A stretch of 42,025 bases of DNA, from positions 1-42,025 of the forward strand of contig LWCA01000191.1 of NCBI GenBank assembly GCA_001642005.1, in the 5' to 3' direction. Position numbers and translations under genes: made by a program. The notes under the pieces were generated by a model. That model was not told the origin of the DNA. It did not search any database and saw nothing but the letters and a program-made list of their open reading frames with translations. Of the stretch, positions 33,730-42,025 are shown in pieces; position 1 is the first letter of the stretch, and each line of letters starts with the position of its first letter. This DNA comes from Intoshia linei. Lineage: Eukaryota > Orthonectida > Rhopaluridae.

Positions 33730-35607
33730 TTATTTAAATTGAAAAACTGATTTAAGGGATAAATGATCGGAAGGAACACACCTTGACGGAATATGCTTTT
33801 TGTTGAAAAAATGTTTTTTAGCAGTTGTTTTCATAATACCAACTAAATCCAATTTATCCTCTTCATAAAAAATGTAATCGATTGTCTTCATATAATCAAA
33901 TTTCTCCCATTTTGAATTATAGGCGGTTCCAATATTCTAAAAAATGTTGTAAATGCGAAATAATGATGCGTCCAGTGGTCACCGTGCCACGGATATTAAA
34001 TGTAAAATTACATTAACATAATTTGCATAAGAATCTGTAAATTTGATTCCTTGGTTCATTTCATCTGGAATAAAATCAAGTAAACTCTTTTTCTAAAAAG
34101 AATGATCAACGACGAAAAATATTACCTCATCATCAACATTTACAGCATCATAAGATTTTCGCAATTGTAAAATTTGATCTTTCGATACTTTACCAGTAGT
34201 CATAAAACTGTACATTGCTGATTCAGGAACAGAGTTAAAATCTCCACATATAACGATAGGCACATTATTGCTTTTAAATTGCTTGAGATATTCGACGGCA
34301 CTAATAACTTCAAAAACTTGTTTATTAAAATTGACAAAGTCGGCATAATTGATGTGGGTATTAGCTACAATGAAGGTTTTACCATTAAACTCAAACTCTG
34401 AAGTTAATATTACATCTGGCATCTTTTTAATTAATTTAGATACGACTCTGTGATCATTAGAATTTATGTTATACTTTTTCATAGAATTTTCAAAGATATC
34501 AGTCAATTTTTCAGCGTTAAATCTTTTTAATTTGATATTTTTGTAAAAAGTCGCACATCCTTCAATATAACGTAGTTTATTATTAATATACGATCTCATT
34601 TTAGAAACACATTTATATCCTAACATAGCCATCGCGCCTTCGAGGTGACTTTTTAAAAATGCCCCCTCCACTTCCTGCATACACACAACATTGGCATTCA
34701 GTGCCCGGATTTCATCAATTAAAATTGGTAGTCGAGTAATATTGCGCAAATGACTGTAAGGTAGCCAAGGAAAATTACTTAATTGTGTATAACCTTGTGC
34801 AAGAATATTGTAAGACACGACAGAAAAGGTTTTACTGGGATCAACGTTATTCAATTTGTCAGAATAGTCTATAAAAGTTCTTTCTTTAAAGGAATCGTTT
34901 CTGAAACTGGTATAAGTACTGGATAGTTTTATTTTGTGCATATCACTTACTGTACATTCAGCATGACGTAATTTTCTTTCCTTTTTCACTTTTTTCTTGT
35001 ACAAAATGACAACATCACCATCAGAGCAATTATTTGAAGTAGATGCACCTGAGGAAATATTATTGACGGAAATATCATTTTCTTTGGTTTTTTTATTTCC
35101 TTCAGAATCTGAATAGTCGTCAGAGGAAAATTTGGACTTTGATAGTTTTTCAGGTGAAATGTTGACGTTAGATGAAATATCTGGTTCAATAGATAACGCT
35201 GAATTGTCATTCGTATTTTTTGAATTTTCATGAAGTATTTCATCATACTTTGTTGATGGTTTTTTCTTTTTTGAAGTAATTCTTTTTGACGTTTTCGTTT
35301 TTTTTAAATTGTGCGAGGAATACGTTGAACTATCATCTGTAATAGACAAATCTATATACATTAATTGCACATTTTTAGATTTATTCGAATTTCTACGAGA
35401 TTTTCGCTTTTTATGTGGGTTCAAAATTTGCTTTTTCGTTTTACAGTCTTCAACATTGTCTGAATCAGAACTCTTTAGAATTGTGTCACGTTTAGATATC
35501 ATACTTTTCACTTTATTTAACGGTACATCTTCATCAGTTTGGTCTGCATTCAAATTTATTTTTTTGCTTTGATTTAATGTTTTCAAATTTCTTTTATTTT
35601 TGTACAT
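33730..35607 (-). CDS. ANGEL/CCR4-type exonuclease (EEP family), 3 exons
   Basis: Spliced frame of 589 codons: exons 35607-34126, 34092-34012, 33936-33730 (the second donor could be 6 bases earlier). Residues ~1-255 are low-complexity, Lys/Ser/Asp-rich with basic clusters (HKKRKSRRNSNKSK, TSKRITSKKKK), suggesting a nuclear location. The endonuclease-exonuclease-phosphatase domain follows: VVSYNILAQGYTQL (~268), NVVCMQEVEG (metal-binding Glu), EGCATFYKN, ANTHINYAD, PIVICGDFNSVPESAMYSF, TIDYIFY and the terminal SRCVPSDHLSL. All catalytic residues of the fold are present. PIVICGDFNSVP...YSF..TGK resembles ANGEL1/2 most; PDE12 or a nocturnin-like enzyme are alternatives. Such enzymes trim RNA 3' ends (deadenylation or cyclic phosphate removal). 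A splice-acceptor-like TTTCATTTCAG ends two bases before the ATG. Confidence 0.85.
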
Positions 35608-35627
35608 TACTGAAATGAAACTTTATT
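35608..35627 (-). promoter_or_regulatory. Polyadenylation hexamer plus 3' splice site between RSPH3 and ANGEL-like
   Basis: On minus: AATAAA (35627-35622), then GTTTCATTTCAG ending at 35610, then TA and the ATG at 35607. The whole RSPH3-ANGEL gap is 107 bp. A polyA signal closely followed by an acceptor without an upstream donor is the layout of a spliced-leader operon junction. Confidence 0.55.
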
Positions 35628-35714
35628 TTAAATTAAATTATCGAAACAAATTTTTTCAGTTGCCAAATAGAGATTGAAAGTGATGAGACGAGTACGATAT
35701 AAGTGCAATTTTAT

Positions 35715-36725
35715 TTAATTTTTACACAACTTTTTAATTTTTAATATATTTTTTATAATTTCATCAAGTATCATACAATTTATGCGTCTACGCGATAATT
35801 CAACAATTGTTTCACCGGTTAGCCAAGGGATAAAGTTCTAGATAGTTGTATAAAAATAATGTATTAATACTAACCAATTTCACATCCATTTTTATGGGAT
35901 CATAGAAAACGCCTTGATTTTTAAGTGTATTTAAAACTGTACAAGTAAGACCAGACACGTATGAATTGACCATTTTATCTAAATTTTATTTATTTATAGT
36001 GAAATGGAAGCTAAAAAACTTTTTAAATTTTTTTGTTCATTTTGATTGATTATCTCAATAATATTCTCAGTTTGATTCAATCGATGTTTCTTTTCAAGTA
36101 AAGACCTTTGGTTTTGTTGGATAAGCTTTTCTCGTTCTGAAATTTCGATATTTCTAATGAAATGAAACTGGCTCTCTTTGCACCGCATTTCTTTCAATTC
36201 GTTTTCTTCAGAAACTTCGACCAAACTTTTCTCAATAGTTGTACCTACCAAAAATTGGAGAATAGGAATTACTTGAATGTCAAAATTAAACAATTCGTTT
36301 GGTAAAATTTCTGTAGCAGCATTTTTAAATATTCCAGGTTTTTCGTATTTCGGCGACGGTGGACGATCATAATACAATTCCGAAGACCAAAAATCGTCAA
36401 TTTCAATATCCCGATCTGTAATTTCCTCCAAAACGCGATTCGGGTGTTCCATTGTCATCAAATTTACCGGCTTTTTAGTTCTATTCAGTTTTAGTTTCTT
36501 TTTGGATAATACTTGACTGAATGGAACATAACATTTAGCATACGTATTCCCTCGAACAATCCTTTTATCATGCATTATGTTAACGTGACATGACTGTTCC
36601 ATCCGGAGCATGTATATCTCTTTAAATTTACGATTCTGAATTCGCTGCGCCTCCAAACCACATCGATATTCTTTCACATTTTCACCGAAAATATCCATTA
36701 AATTATTTACGTGCAATTGTTGCAT
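35715..36725 (-). CDS. RSPH3: Radial spoke head protein 3 (RSPH3)
   Basis: Spliced frame of 310 codons: exons 36725-36020, 35978-35875, 35837-35715; introns of 41 and 37 bp. Landmarks: MHDKRIVRGNTYA (residues ~51-63), VLEEITDRDIEIDD (~97-110), YYDRPPSPKYEKP, NAATEILPNELFNFDIQVIP, VGTTIEKSLVEVSEE and, after the first intron, LKNQGVFYDPIKMDVKL and FIPWLTGETIVELSRRR. These follow the RSPH3 radial-spoke domain from start to end. RSPH3 is the dimeric stalk protein of axonemal radial spokes and binds dynein/PKA regulatory partners; it implies motile 9+2 cilia. The C-terminal tail is shorter than in vertebrates (no acidic extension). Read without splicing, exon 1 runs 8 codons into the intron (FLASISL), which is not in the family. 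Confidence 0.93.
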
Positions 36726-36856
36726 AGATTAAAATTAACAGATATTTTAATTGTCATTCAAGTCTTAAATTAAGTGGACTTTCAATTAAAATGTTAGGAA
36801 AGCAAGACAACGTATCAAATTTTATTATAATTAAAATAGAATATAAACGTGTTTAA

Positions 36857-37537
<681 letters not shown>

Positions 37538-37682
37538 TGAATATAAGAATTAAAATTACAAAATTACAAGTTACCACTGTGTACAGTTGTCAAGAATAAC
37601 ACGTGTGACAAAATAAATTTAACATCTGGTACCACGTAGTAAATATACGAACGAAATGTGTAATGTATTTATTTGACAAAAT

Positions 37683-40600
37683 TTACAAGTTAAATCGACT
37701 TAAACAAATCGATTCGCCATTTTCTAAATATTCTTCTCGAGTGACAAAAATTCGCTGCATGTTTTCACTGTTGCATAAATTTCGACCACCTAGCCAGGGA
37801 AATCCTATGGGACTAAAATAAGGTTAGAAATTGTTACGATTAGGTATTACTCTTCCGGAATCACAATATTTATATCGATATCACTGTCAACAATGGATCG
37901 TAAATCTTGGCGACTAATTTAATGTAAGTCAAATAAAATAACAACTTACAATCGACTAACAAATCCATCAAAGTTCATGTTTCCTCCAATCAATAGAATG
38001 TTGTCGTACATTGTATAAGCATCATCTATTTTACAAAATGAATAAATAATTCGGAAAATTTACAGTTAATAAATTCATCACGAAATGTTTCTCAAGCCGC
38101 CATACCCGAAAATTCAAATTAGAATACAAAAATACTATATGAACCACTTTTCTAATATAGATAAAAACAAACCTCCGTAAAATTTGTGGCAATTATCAAT
38201 TACATATTTAGTTGCCTCGACTATGCCCATTTGGTTTATTCCTATATCGGATGGATTAAATAACAATTCCGGTACTGTAAATCTTTCAACTCCTAACCGT
38301 ATGGACTAAACTTTAATTTAAAATGTAAATTAATCTTAAAACTTGATAATCTGTTTTATTTTTTAATCGTTCGTCGCTAATTCCATTTCTTATGAAACCA
38401 CGATTAGTATCAGCAAAATCAGGTAATATGTAATCTTGTATCAAGTCGGAATCTGGTAAATTTGATCTAAATAACAAATTAATAATTATTAACAATAAAA
38501 TCATTGTAAATCTGCAGTTCCTTAACTTTTCAATATTCGCGCATGCTCATAAATGATAACGGCGGTTCGCGAGCATTGTTAACAGGTCATATTTCTGTTT
38601 AATGTACAATATTTTATTCAAAAAATATTTGATATTATCAAAGAAAAAACAATATTAATGCAGATTTATTATTAGAGTACTCAACAAAAAAATTTAAAAT
38701 TTAATAAGGGTCAATCTTATCTTCATTTAAATAATTTTATCTTATTTATCGATTAACTAATTAAATCTTAATTCATTATGTGATCATCTTAATTTAAGAT
38801 GAACGATAAATATTAATTATTTAATTAAATTAAATAATCATACCATTTGCAACGATGGTATTTTAACTCTATATTATCATATATAAGTAATTTTCTTGCT
38901 AAGATTCTTGCAGGTGTACTGATTCTCAAGAATATACTTTTTAGTGTTCCATTTCTAAAAATAAGCATGCGAAGAGGGCTTGAGTAACGTAGATTAGACA
39001 GATACAATGTACTTTTTAGAAAATTTTCTAAATCATACATTTGATATCCAGAGGTTAATAAACTCATTTATAAGCACCTTAATGGTTGCCTAAAACAATA
39101 AACCGATTCGCCATCGACTCGTAGGCTATTGATCTATTTTAAGAATTGAAAAATAAAAAAAATTACGTGACACTCTTCATATCCCGATAAAAATCAGATG
39201 TGACATAACAAGAATCTTCTTTAAGTTGGTTAATAACATAAGTTTCATCCATGACATTGAGTTGTCTAAAAATGTTAATACAGTGGAAATTTGATTGTGA
39301 AAACACTTCATCGTAAAAACACTTGATAGTAACTAATGTAAATACAGCTAAATTGAAAAATGAACTTTATATTTTAAGACAATATAAAAACTTAATATTG
39401 TACTTTTGTAAAATTACTAACATTTGTAATATGTGAATTATATTTTACTTTTTTAAAAATTTTCATAAATCTATTTAAAATGTGCACTATTATAAATATC
39501 TATTTATCTGAGATATTATTTTCTAATTTAAATTGTTACATTATTAATATTGATTTTTTTAAAGTTAATATATTTTATTAGTTTTAATTGTCCTTGAAAC
39601 AGATTCGTCGTTATTCCTAATTTCAAAAATTAACTAGTTTTTACAACTAACAATTCACATTTTTATCAGTTTCATATATTAGATCATGTTTTCTTAACTG
39701 AGGGGTCGATAAAAATATTTCTAGAGTCGCGTCATTTTATTGAAAATTTTAAGTTACTTTAACTATGTGAAACATCTTTTTCAAACTTAACATACATAAA
39801 AATTCCCCTTAAACGTTGATCAAAAACATACCCTTAAACTTTGGTTAAATTCATCTGCCACCTGTCCATAGGATTTTCCGGAATCGATTTAAGTTTAATG
39901 ATGTTTATTTTATCAAAAATACTTATATATTTACGTTTCATAATTTCGTGTTTAAAGAATTCGCTATATTTACTTTATGACTTTTTCATTTTTAAAGTTG
40001 TCTTAATAATAAAAATTATTGCATAAATATATTTAGCTGATTGATATTTGCTGTACTTACAATCGAGATTCCACTGTAAAATTAAATCAATATAATACCC
40101 ATATGAGATGATTTCTTTAAGGTGATTTGTGAATAGTTTTCCTCCAATATTAATTCTCACTGTAAAATCTGATATACGCTTTCCTTGCATATAAGGTATA
40201 ATATGAGTAAATGAATATCCGGAATCAATAATTAAACAAGAATTATTCTGTGTTGAGCACAATTGTTTAATAAATCCAAAAAAAGGAGCTATAAAGATTA
40301 GAATGAAAATTTAAAATTAGACTTACTGACACATCGAAAAACACCAGCAAATTCGAATTCTTCAAAAAAAATTTCATCCATATCGCACTTGACAGAAATA
40401 AAATTGGCGATAGGTTCAGTGATACAAATCCTAGTGTCTTTATAATCAACATTCAATACATCAGATGAGAAGACACGTTCCCAAATGCGTTTTTGAACGT
40501 TTCCGTTGACAAGATATCCCTTAAAAGTTTAGTTAAAGTAAAGGAAAATACAGATGAATTAAATAATTCTTACTCTATCAAAGGGAACCATATAATACAG

Positions 40601-41147
40601 ACCAGACTTGTCATTACATTTTTCGGTTTCATCGGCAACAAATACACGGTTTTTTATGTTTTTCGCTTTAGTAATGCAATTTGGGATTAACCTAGGATGG
40701 AACAAATTATAATAAAATATAATAGATGGCATAAATAAACAATTAACAAAACTGTTAAAACAACAAATTTTATTGTGAAGGTTTAACAAAAACAATGTAT
40801 TCTCCTTTAATCGTCACCATTCCCATATAAGAAACGTTGATACCAATTTTTTCTGCAATTTCATCAGTGTAAATTTCAATAGCGTTTCGTAACACCATAT
40901 TAGAAAAACAGTCCATACAGGAAATTATACCGGCAAATTCTCTGGACAGCAATTTACCATTTTCTAATGGAACATTTGTTTTCACCGATACCTGTTTACC
41001 AAGTAGATTCTTTAAAAAATTAATTTTGTCAGTTTTATTCATTTTACATTTTTAAATAAAGTTTAAATAAAATTACATTGGTTTCAGCATGTGGGACCAA
41101 TTTACTTTCATGGTGTAGGCTCCATTATCCATTACAATGTATTTCAT
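37683..41147 (-). CDS. ACTR6: Actin-related protein 6 (ARP6), 10 exons
   Basis: Spliced frame of 398 codons (human 396). Exons: 41147-41077, 40691-40574, 40519-40327, 40288-40099, 39265-39167, 38466-38343, 38305-38173, 38025-37950, 37913-37851, 37812-37683. Starts MKYIVMDNGAYTMKV; then LIPNCITKAKN, PFDRGYLVNGNVQKRIWERV, FEEFEFAGVFR, IIDSGYSFTHIIPY, RINIGGKLFTNHLKEIISYG, QLNVMDETYVINQLKED, IQDYILPDFADTNRGF, RFTVPELLFNPSDIGI, NILLIGGNMNFDGF and VTREEYLENGESIC. ARP6 is the nuclear actin-like subunit of the SWR1/SRCAP complex that loads histone H2A.Z. Intron 1 (385 bp) contains a whole LSm gene on the same strand. Introns 4 (833 bp) and 5 (700 bp) are long; the others are 36-147 bp. Confidence 0.94.
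38825..39067 (-). other. 80-codon open frame inside ARP6 intron 5
   Basis: ATG-started frame wholly inside the 700-bp intron and on the gene's own strand. It reads MSLLTSGYQMYDLENFLKS, then PLRMLIFRNGTLKSIFLRIS, and ends KYHRCKWYDYLI. It is basic and hydrophobic and I do not recognise it. It could be a nested gene like the LSm gene in intron 1, a transposon remnant, or chance. It is not part of ARP6, because the flanking exons join in phase and match the family without it. Confidence 0.3.
40770..41042 (-). CDS. Sm/LSm-family protein nested in ARP6 intron 1
   Basis: Intact single-exon frame of 90 codons. Sm1 motif FAGIISCMDCFSNMVL (residues ~36-51) and Sm2 motif VTIKGEYIVFVKP (~76-88) are both present with the usual Gly, Asp, Asn and Gly; the start NFLKNLLGKQVSVKT fits the N-terminal helix and first strand. 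A longer loop (NVPLENGKLLSRE) lies between strands 1 and 2. LSM5, LSM6 and SmE/SmF are all plausible; I cannot decide. LSm rings act on U6 snRNA or in mRNA decay. It lies 34 bases after the ARP6 exon 1 donor and ends 77 bases before the exon 2 acceptor. Its stop TAA is part of an AATAAA, so it has its own polyadenylation signal. Confidence 0.8.
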   Translation of the reverse strand: MNKTDKINFLKNLLGKQVSVKTNVPLENGKLLSREFAGIISCMDCFSNMVLRNAIEIYTDEIAEKIGINVSYMGMVTIKGEYIVFVKPSQ

Positions 41148-42025
41148 GGTGTCTTGTTACTGTGTTTTGGAATATTTTTAAATATTTTAAATTTTCGGAA
41201 TGAAAAAATTATGACATGATCATTATTATGCAAATTGAATTTGCATGGAAACATTTCAATATTAACAATTTTATTTATCAACAAAATAAATGTCAATATT
41301 TTCAACAATTTCTTTGTCGCGACAGGCTGTGGTTACGTCTTTGACATTTACAATTATAATGACAGCATATGTTCATAACCTTATGGATTATCAGAGTCGT
41401 GTAAATTTTTCATTTTTTTTTTTACATTTTTAGCAAGAAAAATTGTCTTTGCACAGGAAAATTCGTAAGAAGGACATGAAAATACCTGGATTAGGATTTA
41501 ATTGTTAAATTAAATTTTATCATGTACAGTATTCTTTCGATAACTCGCCATTAATTTAAAATATAAAAGTTATAAACCATCTTTCAAAATTAGTTGCGAT
41601 TTTATGTACTTAAGTTTTAAATCACGTTGAAATTTAAAATGCTTCTAAATAATGCAGATGGATAAATCATTTATTTAAAAAAGAGAAATCTATATTATGC
41701 TTACAAAAAATTGTATTTATATTTATTCTATTTAGTAAACCCATTTTTTAATTCAAATGTAATTTTTAGAAAATATTGAATTCATTTCAGTTGTAAAAAT
41801 GAATTTTTTGATTAGATAGATTATAATTATTTTTTATTAGGCCGTTTCTTGTAACGCCCAAATGATTAAATTCACAGATAAATAGATGTAGATGACAAAA
41901 TAATATAATATATTGTTTAGAAATAGCCTTAAATTGACAACAGAAAAATTGGAAATATTTTAATTAGCATAAGTTTGGAGAGAAACGAATTACAATACTT
42001 AAATTTTAACATAGAATGTGATTCA
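41148..42025. other. Upstream of ARP6, no gene seen
   Basis: AT-rich, no frame of note. The ARP6 (and perhaps LSm) promoter should lie close to 41150. AACACAG and AACAAG occur shortly before the ATG but are not convincing splice sites. No repeat recognised. Confidence 0.4.

Noticed and set aside
34986-35246. Alternative minus frame of 86 codons overlapping the ANGEL-like gene
   Set aside because: Shadow of the low-complexity N-terminal region in another frame.
35715-35990. Separate small gene starting at the ATG near 35974 (MVNSYVSG...)
   Set aside because: LKNQGVFYDPIKMDV and FIPWL are the C-terminal part of RSPH3 and join exon 1 in phase across a 41-bp intron.
39685-39735. TTTTCTTAACTGAGGGGTCG as a hAT MITE end in ARP6 intron 4
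   Set aside because: It resembles such an end, but no partner terminus or duplication was found, so it is not listed as an element.

Overview
The window is a piece of a nuclear animal genome that is very AT-rich and very compact. It carries animal/eukaryotic genes: a nuclear receptor-binding pseudokinase, Integrator subunit 7, a three-module EML5/6 microtubule-binding protein, CZIB, ALG12, USP12/46, an ANGEL-type nuclease, RSPH3, an ARF GTPase, ARP6 and an LSm protein. Most introns are only 33-75 bp with plain GT...AG ends, and RSPH3 implies motile cilia. The combination fits a reduced, ciliated animal; an orthonectid such as Intoshia is my best guess, but this is inference. Exon coordinates were built by hand from splice motifs, codon phase and remembered family sequences. 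For every spliced complete gene the exon lengths sum to an exact open frame.

Layout. 1-480: last exon of an unrecognised plus-strand gene. 569-2233: intronless NRBP on minus. 3.07-5.23 kb: a dispersed repeat and a decayed hAT transposase. 5.88-9.34 kb: intronless INTS7 on plus. 9.4-11.5 kb: a repeat graveyard with a piggyBac-like end, Ty3/gypsy RT and integrase remnants and a Tc1-like end. 11.85-24.25 kb: EML5/6 on minus, 36 exons, 1956 codons. 24.34-26.49 kb: CZIB on minus, 94 bp upstream of EML. 26.81-30.34 kb: ALG12 on plus. 30.34-30.68 kb: a 96-codon membrane protein gene on minus whose stop codon overlaps that of ALG12. 30.78-32.78 kb: USP12/46 on plus. 33.0-33.6 kb: a transposon with TA target duplication. 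33.73-41.15 kb: minus-strand series ARP6, ARF, RSPH3, ANGEL-like with gaps of 145, 131 and 107 bp, and an LSm gene inside ARP6 intron 1. 41.15 kb to the end: no gene recognised.

The strongest points of interest are the extreme packing: an LSm gene lying in the first intron of ARP6 on the same strand, with its polyadenylation signal overlapping its stop; convergent genes sharing GTTAAC as overlapping stops; a start codon that is an exon of three coding bases; and an operon-like run whose RSPH3/ANGEL junction has a polyadenylation hexamer followed at once by a 3' splice site two bases before the ATG, as expected for spliced-leader operons. Introns fall into two classes, tiny ones and ones above 500 bp. 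Several of the long ones hold identifiable mobile elements or a shared ~100-bp tandem repeat.
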